From Heterostelium multicystogenum (lineage: Eukaryota > Evosea > Eumycetozoa > Acytosteliales > Acytosteliaceae), in assembly GCA_003667245.1 (NCBI GenBank), contig RCNN01000121.1, forward strand, positions 27,296 through 91,295: a stretch of DNA of 64,000 bases. Reading direction: 5' to 3'. The position numbers and the translations under genes are program-made. Below, piece after piece: positions 1 through 12,462 of this stretch; position 1 is the stretch's first letter; each line of letters opens with the position of its first letter. The notes under the pieces were generated by a model. That model saw nothing but the letters and a program-made list of their open reading frames with translations, was not told the origin of the DNA and made no database searches.

Positions 1-1010
1 TTAAGCTATTCAGTCCAATACAATTCCAAATTTAAACTATTAAATAATGTAAGTAAATATACTATCACAATTTCTATTTTTAAACTAATTATTTTATTTA
101 AGATCTGTCCATTATTCATTAAGCATTCAAACAACATGAGTGCTCTATTGGATATGTTTATTGGTTATATTAAAAATATGTTTTTATTCCAAGGAGTATG
201 TATATTTCAAACTTGGAAATTAATGTATACTTACTAAAATCATTGTATTTTTCAAGACAACTTGTGATGATTATAATATTTTTACATATGCAAACACTGA
301 CATTGATTATTCCGGTACAAGGCAATGGACATGGCAAATGTGTAGCGAATATGGCTGGTTCTTGGTTGCATCTGAGAAAAATGTTACATTAAAGTCATCG
401 TTGCTGAATGAAACTTGGTGGCAAAATGAAGTTTGTAGGGTGTTATTTGGACGACCAATGAAACCATTTGTTGAGAAAATTAATTTACTCTATGGGTATG
501 AAATGTTATTTGTAATTGTATTTAACATATTCTAATGTTATAAATTTATTTAGTTTTGATAATATTAAACAACTTTCCAGTGTATTATATACCAATGGTG
601 ACTTGGATCCATGGAGTACATTGTCAGTTTCTACTTCATGTGATGCACCAATTTCAAACATTTTGAATATTGCTGGTGAAAGTCATTGCGCCAATTGGTA
701 TGGAGAAACACAAGAAGATTCATGGGACCTGAAGAATGCAAGACTTCTGAGCAACTCATTCCTCAGACAGTTCATCAAGTCTGACTGTAAAAAAGATCAA
801 TGTGAAAGAAAGGGAGGTATTTGCTTACCTAAGAAAGATACAGAAAGATCAGCTTCATCAATGTGTGTATTCCCAGATGTACGATGCTCTGGAAATAACC
901 GTTATTTCTCCAAAGTCGAAATGGATCCAGAAACCAACTCCAACATAACCTTTGTCGATCCAGAGATTGTTTCCAACTCAACACCACCGACCATCTTTCA
1001 GACTCGATGA
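1..1010 (+). CDS. Serine carboxypeptidase S28 family (lysosomal Pro-X carboxypeptidase / DPP2-like), 3' part
   Basis: The 5' end lies outside the window. Visible exons are 1-48, 103-195, 257-495 and 554-1010; all three introns have GT-AG ends and the reading frame joins cleanly across them. Two parts of the S28 catalytic triad are visible: the Asp in YTNGDLDPWS (about 589-618) and the His in AGESHCANW (about 673-699). The nucleophile Ser would lie upstream of the window. S28 enzymes remove residues next to proline and usually act in lysosomes or are secreted, which fits the several Asn-X-Ser/Thr sites seen here. After the His motif there is a Cys-rich tail (KKDQCERKGGICLPKKD) ending at a TGA at 1008-1010; it is longer than in animal relatives. 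The gene converges on the 1302-2387 gene. Confidence 0.85.
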
Positions 1011-1301
1011 CATCATCCTCGGCTTCAGTACCACTTATTCCAACCAAATATCAATATCCGACTTTAATAGTATCGATCATATTCTTAATACTCTTAGTTT
1101 AATTATAAAATATACTACATTAAATAATTTATTTATTCTCTGAACAAATTAATTTAATACCGTTAAAAAGTGTAAGGCAACTCTACACTATTGACTCAAC
1201 CTGATTCCAGAATAAGGTTCAACAAAAGATCTACTGAAAATGAATAAAACCATTGTTTATATATATATTATATATTATATATTATTTTATTTATATTATA
1301 T

Positions 1302-2387
1302 TTAAAAGTTTATGGCTTGTTTCCGCAACATTTCTTGAACTTTTTTACCAGAATTACATGGACAAGCATCGTTTCTACCGGTTTCCTTCTTGGCGACACC
1401 CAATGTACCCAATGTGATACCACTCTCCTTCAATCTTGATCTAATGTATTCCTCAGCTTTCTTGGCGTTGGCTTCAGAGTTGTTGTCGAACTCACGAGCC
1501 TCTCTTTCGGTGGTTGGGTAACCGTTGGACAAACGAACGATTTGCTCAGTAATCAAATCACCCTTGACGATTCTAGTTGTGAATTGGTCAACAGTGAAAC
1601 TCAACTCTGTACCTGGGTATTGTTGCTTCATTTGCTCGAAACCAGTTTTGGTATACGAAATCCTTTTCGTCAATGAATCTAAGCTTCATATCGTTGACAC
1701 CACTCCATACCAATGAATGCAAAGAGGCTCTAGTATCGAAATGAACATTCATTCTTGATGTCATATCAACTTGTAATGTCTTTACTTGGTCGTTCAAAAT
1801 CTAAATCGAGTGAAAAAATCCAAGTTAACAAACAAGCCCACTACCGATTTTGAAGCCACGCTGATCAGTTATTTAAAGGCAGCAGTGAGAAGTGGTACTT
1901 ACGTGAAGGTTCAAGTCGACAGTCTTCCAAGCTTCGATTGTATTTGTGAAAATTCTACCCTTGAATGTGAAGGTACATCTTTGACATGCTTCAATGAGGA
2001 TCTTTACAACTCTAGATGAAATAGTGTAGTTTCCATCTTTACAGTTCTTAAAGTATACAGTAGCCTTTGGACTGACTGATTTATCTAATTCTTTAGTGAT
2101 TTTATTTTCGTCTTTCTACAATAGCAGAGAAATCAGAATTAGTTCGAACATGTTATTCAGAATAAAACGAAGCTATTGTGAGTACTTACAACAAAGTAGA
2201 CTTCTTGATCTTTGGCACCAGAACCCAATTGAGCATCTGCCTTCTTGTCTTCGAGATCAGCCTTGATTGAGGTGGCTTCTTGACCCTTTGGTTGTGGCAA
2301 AGAGTTGTTGGCATCGGCAACTGTGGCGATTTGTTCAGCCAAAACTTCAGCTTCGGCTTTGGTCTTTGGTTGGTTTGTATTTGACAT
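1302..2387 (-). CDS. CAP C-terminal (CARP-like) beta-helix protein with C-terminal SEC-C zinc motif
   Basis: Exons are 2190-2387, 1903-2115 and 1302-1800 on the minus strand, both introns GT-AG and phase 0. The N-terminus (MSNTNQPKTKAEAEVLAEQI, about 66 residues) is polar and Ala/Lys-rich. The middle, roughly residues 75-190, resembles the C-terminal actin-binding half of cyclase-associated protein: YFKNCKDGNYTI, then EACQRCTFTFKGRIFTNTIE, then LQVDMTSRMNVHF. The end reads GRNDACPCNSGKK, a SEC-C zinc-binding motif like the tail of SecA. Two frameshifts are visible. One is near the TTTT run at 1663-1666. The other is at the T6 run at 1341-1346, where a run of five gives KKFKKCCG and a stop at 1310-1312, which completes the Cys pattern. 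Cellular role unknown; actin or adaptor function is inference from the fold. Confidence 0.7.
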
Positions 2388-3411
2388 TATTATTATTATT
2401 TAATAAGTGAATAAATATAATTTACAATTTGTGTGTGTGATGTTATATGTACAATCAAATATATCTATGTATATAAGTATGTTAAAGCAAGTTTATGAAA
2501 AAACTGTTTTTACCAAAAAAAACCAAAGAGGATTGATTATGACAAAAAAAAATCTGTAGTTTCTTTCTGGTGCTGAAAACTGTCTAGAGTGAAAGTGAAA
2601 GCCAAGAAAGAAGAAGCTTCGTTGGATGTGGTTGGTGGTAGGCTAAAGCAGGGCAGAACAACCTAATCAGATGCCTGAATTGTCGATATGAAAAAAAAAT
2701 ATTTGAAAAATTGTTTTTTGTTTTTTAAAAAAACTAAAGTTATGATAGAAAGAATGAAAGATCACTGAAATTGGAATTGAATTTATAGTTGACTTACCCA
2801 ATTTCGGTTTGTTGGGTTTTTTCAGTCATCAATGGAATGGGGTAGACTGATTAATTTTTATTGGTGATTTCACTGAAAAAAAATAAAAATAAAAATATTT
2901 TATAAGTAATTTTTTTGAAAATGACATGAAATTCATTTATATCTTATATCTTAAACTTGTTAATCCAATGCATTCACACCTTTTTGTATTAATGAGATTT
3001 CATTGACATGTCATCTATTGATCCATACATTGATTCCAAATACATAGAATGAATGAATGAATGAAAGATTGATAGTAGCAGTAGTAGCGGCTTCACTGAA
3101 TGCTAGTTCAATGAATACTTGTCTACTCAGGACTTTTGACAAAAAAAAAAATATATGTCCTTATGTTTATGTGCTATTGTCGTGTATCAAGATGTCAAGA
3201 CAAGATAAGTTAAGATTAGATTGTTGTTGTTGTTGTATTGAACCAATTTATTAATCTTAACTTCGTGAATGAAAAGAAGTTTGAATAATGATTGATTGAT
3301 TTAAAAGTAGAATAGATGAAATATAATACAAGTGTTGTGATTTGTACTGCTATGTAAAGATTGATTCTGTGATATCTATAGGTAGTTAGATAGCAGTGTT
3401 TAGCTGGTTGT
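2388..3411 (-). other. Intergenic, 5' flank of the CAP/SEC-C gene
   Basis: AT-rich with A and T runs and a GAAT microsatellite near 3047-3065. On the minus strand 2829-2798 there is a short ATG-initiated stretch followed by a perfect GTAAGTC donor, a possible leader exon (see findings). The small ORF at 3057-3254 (+) looks like chance. No RNA gene recognised. Confidence 0.5.
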
Positions 3412-3984
3412 TTAGCTGTATAGTTTGTAGAGGATCACAATGTCTACAACTAAACTGAAGGAAGGTAGAATGCTAGATACCTGAGTTTTGAACAAATAGG
3501 ATGATTTGAAGAAAGATGAGATATGTTGATGATGTGAGAGGATCCAGACTAAATGAATAAAGTATCCTAGTTTAAGATTTTTGACTGTATAATAATTGGA
3601 AAAGTTAGATTGGGAATAATAATGATGTGATGTTGCTTTCTCAATATTACTTGTACTATGATAGGCAAGATATAAGATAACTAATCCAAAACCAATTTCA
3701 ATTGAGTCTACAAAGTCGATGTTTCTAGTTGGGTGCAACGAATATCCTAGAATCATTCCACCAAACACAGTCAAGAAGGAATTGATATTTATGGTAAGAT
3801 ATTCCATCGGTCAAAGTAAACAAAAGAGCTAGAAATAGAATTCCAACAGCAAGACCCTTTATATCACTATGACCAAGTGCAGGATGATTAAATTGGCCTC
3901 TGTCAACAAATTCAACAGAACCACCGCAATAATCAATAATAATCCAGCGGATAGTATATTATTAGTATTAACTTTTACTTTCAT
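3412..3984 (-). CDS. Putative small multi-pass membrane protein, unrecognised
   Basis: An ATG at 3984 starts a hydrophobic N-terminus (ILSAGLLLIIAVVLL) that could be a signal peptide or first membrane segment. After a frameshift near 3930 the protein appears to continue in another frame (HSDIKGLAVGILFLALLFTL, about 3870-3810). It then shifts again into the frame covering 3807-3412, which has further hydrophobic stretches (FLTVFGGMILGYSL, IGFGLVILYLAYH, LVVDIVILYKLYS). Three to five membrane spans are likely in about 185 residues. No family signature was recognised. It is divergent from the DCAF7 gene, with about 300 bp between the starts. The reading across two frameshifts makes the gene model provisional; it could also be a decayed gene. 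Confidence 0.45.
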
Positions 3985-4287
3985 AGTTTCTATTCTTTTC
4001 TTTTTTCTCCAGATAATTTGATATCAAATATTTATAATAAGTAATGGAATGAGGATGGAAACTAGTCTTTGATGGTCCTGTTTGAAAAATGTCAATTACA
4101 AAAAAAATGGATTAATTAATTCCAACACTCCATTTGCAAAACAAAAAAACCAAAAAATTATGATAACCAATTTCTGTATTCATTAATTAAAGTTGTATTG
4201 GATTGATTGATAGATTGGCAGGCAGATATAGTTACTATAATAGGATTAGATAGTTAACGAACTAACCAATAGAGAATAAATAAGTTA

Positions 4288-5448
4288 ATGGAAAAGAAAA
4301 GAATATATACGTATAATTCACCTTGGACTATATATGGATTGAGTTGGAGTAGTAGATTGAATCAGCCTTTTAGACTGGCAATTGGATCGTTCCTTGAGAA
4401 TTTATACAAATAGAGTAGAGGTAATACAGCTCAACGAGGAGACAGACTCGTTTGAAGTGTTGTGTGGTTTCGACCATCCCTATCCACCAACCAAATGCAT
4501 GTGGATACCAGACAAGAATGGCTCACGTTTAGACCTACTTGCAACGACAGGTGACTATCTCAGACTCTGGGAGTTAACATCACAGAAAACAATCAAATTA
4601 AAGAGTTTATTATCAAGTGTAACTATCAACATACTACTATTATGTTATAATCTATTCTACTATTACAGTATCTAATATATACATATGTATGCTATTTGTT
4701 GTGTTAATATAGAGTAAAAGTACAGAGTTTTGTGCACCTTTGTCCTCTTTCGATTGGAATGAGTCGGACCCGACACTGTTGGCAACTTCGAGTATAGATA
4801 CAACTTGTACAATATGGAATATAGAAACACAACAACCGAAAACACACAACTGATTGCGCATGACAAAGAGGTATTCGATGTTGCTTTCGCAAAGAGGAAC
4901 TGATTTGTTTGCATCGGTCGGAGCCGACGGCTCACTGAAGAATGTTTGATCTGAGGAATTTGGAGCACTCTACAATCATATATGAAACACCTCATTTCAC
5001 ACCGTTGCTTAGACTCTGCTGGAACAAGCAGGATCCCAACTATTTGGCAACCATACAACAAGACTCACCCAAAGTCATCATTCTCGATATCAGAGTGCCG
5101 TCAGTGCCTGCTGCAGAGCTGGTTTTCCACAAGTCTGCAGTCAACGGAATTGCATGGGCACCTCACTCCAGTTGTCACATATGTACAGTCGGCGATGACA
5201 AGCAAGCCTTAATTTGGGATCTATCATCATTACCTAAACCAATAGAAGGTAAATTGATACACATTCATCAATCAACCATCCATTGCATTGTTAAATCACT
5301 AACTCAATCAAATCATCATTTTAAATATGTAGATCCACTTTTAACTTATGGAGCAGATGCAGAGATTAATCAATTGAACTGGTCATCAAGTCAGCCCGAT
5401 TGGATAGCAATTGCATTTGGTCAAGGTTTACAAATACTGAAAGTATAG
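4288..5448 (+). CDS. dcaf7: WD40-repeat protein DCAF7/WDR68 ortholog
   Basis: A highly conserved beta-propeller adaptor that binds DYRK/HIPK kinases and serves as a substrate receptor for Cul4-DDB1 ligases. The signature is unmistakable: [15 protein letters not shown] near the N-terminus, [59 protein letters not shown], and the end [18 protein letters not shown]. Exons are 4288-4618, 4713-5248 and 5333-5448. The second intron (84 bp) is a multiple of three and reads open, but removing it restores the family's I-E-D-P junction. At least four one-base frameshifts interrupt the frame: AAA at 4408-4410, AAAA at 4839-4842, near 4895, and the AA before the ATG at 4942. Length corrected for these is about 327 residues, close to the animal protein's 342. 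The start at 4288 gives the expected [17 protein letters not shown] beginning. Confidence 0.92.
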
Positions 5449-5778
5449 TTTAATTAATTATTGGCCATATATATTTAATTTGATGTAGTATACAGAGGTA
5501 GCATCAACAACAAAAACAGCAGTAGCAGCAGCAACAACACACCAATGTTATCGGAATGACATTCACCAAATGATTTACACAACACAAAGAAAGCATTCTT
5601 TCCCACATATTAATATCTGATTTTTGAAGTTTTAAAAGTGTTGTAAAACCACATCACACTCAGTGAAAAATGGTTTATGAATGAATTTTAAATTAAAACA
5701 AAACACAAAGCAAAGCAAATAGACAGACAGACAGATAACTTTGACAGATAAAGATACAGATCAGTCACTGTTAAAACA
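5449..5778 (+). promoter_or_regulatory. Intergenic, promoter region of the alpha-mannosidase gene
   Basis: 330 bp between two genes on the same strand, with short CAA/CAG-type repeats (5505-5540) and an A-rich leader before the ATG. No specific binding site identified. Confidence 0.35.
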
Positions 5779-8700
5779 ATGACAAGTGTTACTATTTGTA
5801 GTAGCAATAATAAATCAATAGTTACATCCTTGTTCATCTTAACATTACTCATTTTTACTTTATATAATAATGATGTTTGTGTGTATGCTAAAGCACCATC
5901 TTCAAAATCATCATCCACATCATCAAAGACCATCAATGCATTTTTAATACCTCATAGCCATTGTGGTAAGTTTATTCTATTCATAACGATATGAAATTCA
6001 ATATTGATGATCCATTCTTCAACAACACCACCATAGATGTTGGATGGGTCCAAACCTATGAGCAATACTTTACAGAAAATGTAACAAATATCATTACCAA
6101 TGTCGTAAATGAGTTGTTGGCAGATCCTTCAAAGAAATTCAATTGGGCTGAAGTGTAATGTTAACTCTTCTTTCCTACTTCCTTCGGGCTAGGCAAACCA
6201 AAATCATGCAGAGGACTAATTTTTGTTTTTTTAGTATTTATTTCCAGAGATGGTGGGAGCAGCAAACTGATATTACAAAATCACAAGTCAGACAGTTGGT
6301 GCAGAATAAGCAGCTTGAGTTTGTCGGTGGTGGCTGGGCACAGAATGACGAGGCCGTCACTCACTACCAAGCTGTTTTGAATCAGATGACAATTGGACAC
6401 CAGTTTCTTGTTAGGCACTTTTGGTGTCGTCCCTGAGGTTGGTTGGCAAATCGATCCGTTTGGTCCCTCCACTATGACTGCGATGCTATTCAAGCTGATG
6501 GGATTCAAGTACCATATCATCAATCGTGTCGATGAGCGTATCAAATATATTTACAACACCACCCCCGATATTGTCGGATCGGGCGAGCTCATCAATGACC
6601 GAGCCTTCGAATTCATGTGGTATCCTTCTCCCAGCTATGGAAAATCGCTCTCTCTCTTCACCCACATCCTTGATCATCACTACAATTCCCCACAACTATG
6701 CTATCCCAATGCAACTGATCCAAACATAACTATCTGTACTGGTTTCGACTTTGAATCGGACCCATCTTCTAATCCTCCTATCAACTCGAGCAACATCGCT
6801 GAGCGTGCTGAGATCATGGTAGAATTAATCAAGGAACGTGTTCTCTATTTCCGCCACAACAATATGCTCCTTCCTTTTGGCAATGACTTCCGTTTCCAAA
6901 ACGCAAATATCGAATTTGAGAATATGGACCGTTTGATTGAATATATTAATGCCAACAGCTCCTTCAATGTGCATATCAAGTATGCTACCCTGAGCGAATA
7001 TTTCGAGGCGGTTGCAGCTGAGACGGAGCCAGATGACTACCCTGCGGTCAATGGAGAGGACTACTACACATATACTATGTGCATGAGTGTGGACTATCAG
7101 AACTTTAATACATGTGTCAACTACTGGTCTGGATATTTCAGTAGTTATCCACTTCTTAAACAGACCATCAGAAACTCCGACTCTTATCTCCGACACATTG
7201 AGACAACTCTATTCACTAGCAAGTGCTACACCGAGTTCGATATTCACCTTTAACAGTCAGGCAATCTACAATGCACTGAATCTCCACAGGAATGTCAGTG
7301 GAATACTTACTCACCATGACGCGGTAACTGGAACAGCTAAAGAATATGTACGCAATGACTACTTTAATATGTTGTACGCAGCACAAAATGCATCACTTGA
7401 TGCTATTCCTTCAATGATATCGTATCTCCTTGCTAACGAGTCGATCGAGTATGGATTTGAGTACCAGGATGTATTGCTAAAGGGTATGACCATTGGACAG
7501 GTGGTAGTAGTATCGCTGAGCAACAATGTCGCATGGAATAGAGTTGAATATGTACACTTCCCAGTTGGTGTACAAAACTATGCTGTCTATGATTATAACC
7601 AACGACCAGTTACGTCCCAAGTTATTCAGCGACTCGACAAAAACGACGAATGGGAATTGTATTTTGAGGCCGAAGTTATGGCTCTGGGAATCTCAACATA
7701 CTTTATCATGTGTATTGGAAACACAAATGAAGACCAATATAGCTATGTACCAAACCACCATGAAATTTCATATCCCATTCCATCATTCGTCTCAAGACCA
7801 AGCGAAATTATACCCACCGAGGACTTGGACATTGCAATTGGAAACAGCAAGTTCGAGCTTCATTTCCAACTGAATCCAGAGAACAATAATTTATTAGAGC
7901 TGAAGTACTATGTCGATCTAGTCAATGGTGCAAATCGAATTGAACTGAATCAACAGTTGGTAGAATACGACTCTATGACAGATGATTGCTACAAGTTTAG
8001 AACACATGGATATGCTCATCCACTGGACGCAACCTCCGCTCAGTTCTACCTCACCGAGGGTCCAATCGCTTCAATGGTCACTGTCGTATATCGTAACAAT
8101 GTTACTCAAGTATTCACCGTCTACAACTCCACCTCAATGGAGTCCGGCTCAGGAGCACAGGAGGACCAATATTTTGAAATCGAAAACTCTGTTAGTGTTG
8201 GATTTGATCACGAAATATCAATGAGATTCAACTCTTCCATCAACAACGGCAGAGTATTCTACACAAATAACGGACTGGAGACCATTTGAGAGAGTATGGA
8301 CCGAGAAGTTCAACGATTCTCACGTGTGGAGCTTGATTGCTGGAAACTTCTACCCATCTATTAACACTGGAATCATCACTGATGGGGAAAATGAGTTGGC
8401 CATCCTTAACCGACAGTCAATGGGAGCAAGTAGCCAAGCCAATGGACTGCTCGAGTTCCTCTTGATTCGCCGTTCCAACTATACACAATGGTCGATCCAT
8501 GAGACTATGAACGACACTAGCTCTCCACGAATTAAGTCGAGAATTCTCGTCGGTCAGCCCAACATAGTAGAGTTGCATCGTACACCCCACACAATCCTCC
8601 ACGAGAATGAGCTTCTTAAAATGTTTGCTCCGGTCAAGGGTAACTCCATTCAACATTGGTGCACTCAAATGAATACGCAATACAATCCACTCAACGGCAA

Positions 8701-9070
8701 TCAATTCCCACAGAATCTCCACCTCCTTACACTCAACCGCCAGTGGGACGACAATGATCAAGTAATAATGCGTCTAATCAACCTCTACGAAATTGGTCAG
8801 AACATGATCTATTCTCAACCGGTCACAGTGACTTTCAACGAACTATTTGCTCAATTCAACATAACATCGGTACTCGAGACAACTCTAACAGCCAATGCCA
8901 TCACAAACTCAACCACTCCATTATCAATTACATTGAATCCGATCGAAATCAAGACATTTACCATGTCATTTAATAGCATACAACTAGCATCAAACCAGCA
9001 ACAACAACATACTATCAACAACAATAACAACCATGATATGGTTTATTCAAATCAAATTATTATTAATTAA
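5779..9070 (+). CDS. Glycoside hydrolase family 38 alpha-mannosidase (lysosomal type)
   Basis: Trims alpha-linked mannose from glycoproteins, in the lysosome for most of this family. Exons are 5779-5965, 6037-6154 and 6235-9070. A hydrophobic segment near residues 15-37 (SLFILTLLIFTLY) is a signal peptide or anchor. Zn-binding residues sit in PHSHCDVGW, created exactly by splicing intron 1; the nucleophile Asp is in VGWQIDPFGPS (about 6435-6470), and a further Zn-binding His in HHDAVTGT (about 7315). The C-terminal beta domain includes AGNFYPSINTG and HLLTLNRQWDD. Frameshifts near 6410, 7205-7235 and 8270-8290 break the reading frame but all three parts align in order to the family, giving roughly 1,000-1,050 residues. 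Many N-glycosylation sites fit a secretory route. Dictyostelids have several paralogs, so a letter was not assigned. Confidence 0.9.
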
Positions 9071-9326
9071 GAAATACTAACATAAACATAATAATATTAT
9101 AAAAGTAATGTATAATAAACTGTACAATTGTATCAAATGTTATATATTATGTAGGTGTTCAAGTTCAATAATAAATTAAATTAAATTTATGGGATGAAAC
9201 CAGTTTTACCATTTTGTTTTCAAAATTTTTAAATTATTATCCAGTATCTCATCTATTAATACCCCGCCTACTTATTAAATTATATAACGATCATCTTCAG
9301 TTGTAGAGAGTTCGATTCCAGTAAAC

Positions 9327-11235
9327 ATGGCAGATCCATTGACTATGCTGAGAGACGTCTTGTCGAAGGGACAACAACCTGTCATTGAAGGTGATGAGTA
9401 CGTGTTTGGCAAGACTAGATTCAACAAGAATGTGCCCACTGCATTCAAGAACTCTGCCAACAACACCTATTACTCTTTGCAAGCTGTACATCTTTGCCAT
9501 CTCAATCGTGATGTATCTCGTGGTGTTTACGTACTTCAAGTTGCTCGTGCCGGTACCATTGCCGTCTCACTGTAAGTAACGATGCTCATCGTATCAAATC
9601 GATAGCCATATTGGCGAGGTAGCGTATCTGTGACTTACATCTTGTTGTTGAATTCAAGCAATGATAAAAAGGAGTTGCTGGCCTATCTAGATGGTGAGGT
9701 AGATACTTCATCCTCGATCGTATATGACAGCTCTTTCATGAGCACAAGCAGTGCTGCTCCGACTGGAACACAGCAATCGGCCGACTCGACACAATATCAA
9801 AGCCAGAGCGATGCAATGCAGATTGACGATGTCAACAACCAATATACACAGGGAACTCAGCAAAATATCTACGATTCAGGTGTAGCAGCAGTCGATCAAT
9901 ATAAAGGTGACGAATATCAATATGATCCCTCTTACAGAACAGCACATATTCCAGAGATAGATTCTAACCGATGAGATTACAACAGAGAAGACGGCATTCT
10001 CTGCACATCTTCGTGCAGTGCCAAGCAAACCAAATGAATCATAGTATGTATAATAACAATGAATGACTGCTCTACAACTGACACGCGACCTACTAACACT
10101 TTCTACAGTACAATGGCAGAGAGTGAGAATCAGTTTATGGAGGATATCGTTAACAAGAGAAAAGCATTGGGTATGGAGAAATCAAATTTTGCTATGGCGG
10201 ATGAACCGATCACCAAGATGATATTACAAAGAGAGAAAGTAACAAATGACAGAACTTCTATTTTGAATGGTCCAACTGTAGGTGTCATCTATCAATTCTG
10301 AGACTCGAATCATCAATTTGATGACTAATGAATTACATTTGCAAATCAGGCATATTTAGATATATTGGAGAAATATAATCAATACAAAAAAGAAAAGAGA
10401 CCATCTACTTCATCATCTGCTCCACACCCAAGCGGAAGCAGCAGTAAATCACACCCCAGCGGAAGCACTCATAAAGTATCTACATCATTAGTTCACGATT
10501 CTGCCAATATTGGTTCAAACAGTATGTATCACTCACCATAGCCAATGAGCACTTCTAAATACTAACCATCTAAACTTATTAAACTCACACAGGAACACCA
10601 ATCATTATTGTACCTTCATCTTTAACTGCAACACTTTCTATTTATAATGCACAGGATTTCCTTCAGAATGCCAAATGGACACCGTCTTTGGAGAAAAAGA
10701 ACGAATTGTCTGCTCAAAACTTACCAAAGCCTACTTTGGTTTCATTCGACAGAATCTCTACACCAAAGATCACCTATGAAATTATCGATAACATAAAACT
10801 ACTGAAGCCAGACGATTGGCAAAGAGTCGCTGCAGTATTTGTACAGGGTGAAGCTTGGCAATTTAAAGATTGGAAGTGGCCCACTCCAGTAGATATTCTA
10901 TCAAATAGTAAGTACAACAACTGCTGAACATCGTAATATAAACCAAACCAAACAAAACAAAACTAAACTTTGTTTAACAATCTACAGTAAAAGGATTCTA
11001 TCTTAAACTTGATGATACAACTGTACCCGAAACTGTTAAATCATGGGATGTTAAAATATTACATGTAACTATCATAAACGGTCGATAAGGAATGAAGTGA
11101 TTGACTAATATAAAATATTGTAAATATCTACAGATAAGCAGACAAAAGCGTCATTTAGATTTAACAGGTCAAATCGAATTTTGGAAGGTATTTGATGAAT
11201 ACATTTTGACAAGAAAACCATATTTGAATCATTAA
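9327..11235 (+). CDS. cdc73: Cdc73/parafibromin, Paf1 complex subunit
   Basis: Part of the Paf1 complex that travels with RNA polymerase II and supports histone modification and elongation. Seven exons: 9327-9571, 9659-10043, 10109-10277, 10350-10521, 10593-10907, 10988-11064 and 11134-11235, all GT-AG. The N-terminal domain shows GDEYVFGKTRFNKNVPTAF and NDKKELLAYLDGE across the first splice. The central part has EREKV-like QREKVTNDRTSIL. The C-terminal Ras-like domain starts RTPIIIVPSS and contains DDWQRVAAVFVQGEAWQFKD and SRQKRHLDLTG. One frameshift occurs at the CC pair 9968-9969; deleting one C gives an open frame of 488 codons including the stop. It converges on the MDR gene with 118 bp between stops. 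Confidence 0.93.
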
Positions 11236-11353
11236 AGAAATAACGACAATGCCAACCTATAATAATAATTATAAAATGATCATCAGTGTAATGAATAAAG
11301 ACTAGAAATAGTGAGTTTAAGATAGGATTTGAGTTGTAACACTCTTTATTTAT

Positions 11354-12462
11354 TTATTGGTTTGGCATTGAGGTTTTGCCACCGCAATCTCCAAATTCAA
11401 CGACAGTCTTACCGAATAGATCATTCTTCTCGAGGTATTTGTGTCCCTCTGGGAGCTGTTCAATTCCTTTGAAGGTCTTTCCAATGATTGACTTGGTCTT
11501 TGGAAGCATTTTATTAATGAAATTGACAGCCTCTGCTAAGCAATCTGGGTTTTCAGTGTACTCTGCCATAAAGTAAATTTTGAAAGTAAGGAACTTTGAG
11601 AAACACTGGTAGTAGGGAACTATCATTGGCTTGGAACCAGGCTTTCCATATTCAATAATCACTCCACGAACAGCAGTAGCCTCAGCCAACTTTTCTAACA
11701 TATCTCCACCAATGCAGTCGTAAATCAAAATGAGCACCTTTTCCACTGGTAAACTCAAGGATCTTTTCTTTGACGTCCTCATCATTGGTTGCAATGAAAC
11801 GGTCGGCGCCATACGACATGATTCTATCTCTCTTTGAATTAGTTCGACTCGTGGCAATGACATTGGCTCCCAAATACTTTGCCATCTGGATTGCTGCCAA
11901 ACCAGCACTAGAACTGGCAGCAGTAATGACACACCAGTCGCCTTTCTTCAAACGAGCATTGGTGACCAAAGCAAAATAAGCAGTTAAATAACCCAACCAA
12001 GATGATGCTGCATCCTGGAAACTTTGTCCGTCGATCATCTTGACCAAAGCATACTCAGGGAAGATACACTCTTCCATATTAGTTGGGTACTCTGACATCA
12101 TGACATTGCACAACACAGCAACTTTATCTCCAACCTTGAATTTACTAACACCTTCTCCGACTTTATCAACAATTCCAGCACCTAAATTTAAAATTTAATA
12201 TTAATCTATCAATACATAAATTATCTATTTTTTATGAGATATAATTACCTTCATATCCAAGGGAACTTCCTTTTTTCAAATCCTTGGCTTTCTCAGTGAA
12301 TACACCTTCAACATAGACGACTTCAGCACGATTCAAACCAACAGCCATCATTCTAACTCTAACTTCACCTCTCTTTGGTTCCTGAATGGGAACCTCTTCA
12401 ATTTTTAGTTTATCAGAATTTCCATATTCATGGAAAATCACTGCCTTTGCTGTTTTTGACAT
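11354..12462 (-). CDS. Medium-chain dehydrogenase/reductase, quinone oxidoreductase-like
   Basis: NAD(P)H-dependent MDR-family oxidoreductase, probably cytosolic. Exons are 12249-12462 and 11354-12181. The GroES-like N-terminal domain contains GEVRVRMMAVGLNRAEVVY and, across the intron, SLGYEGAGIVDKVGEGV. The Rossmann fold shows WCVITAASSSAGLAAIQMAK and GANVIATSRT. No zinc-ligand Cys/His set of classical alcohol dehydrogenases is visible, so the zinc-independent quinone-reductase branch is likely. A frameshift at AAAA 11727-11730 (plus strand) is repaired by dropping one base, giving GAHLIYDCIGG and a 346-residue protein, normal for the family. The physiological substrate cannot be read from the sequence. 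It is divergent from nup62 across about 710 bp. Confidence 0.85.

Noticed and set aside
9300..9325. T-loop-like string GAGTTCGATTCC suggestive of a tRNA
   Set aside because: No matching acceptor stem, D-arm or anticodon arm can be placed upstream, and it lies directly before the cdc73 start codon.
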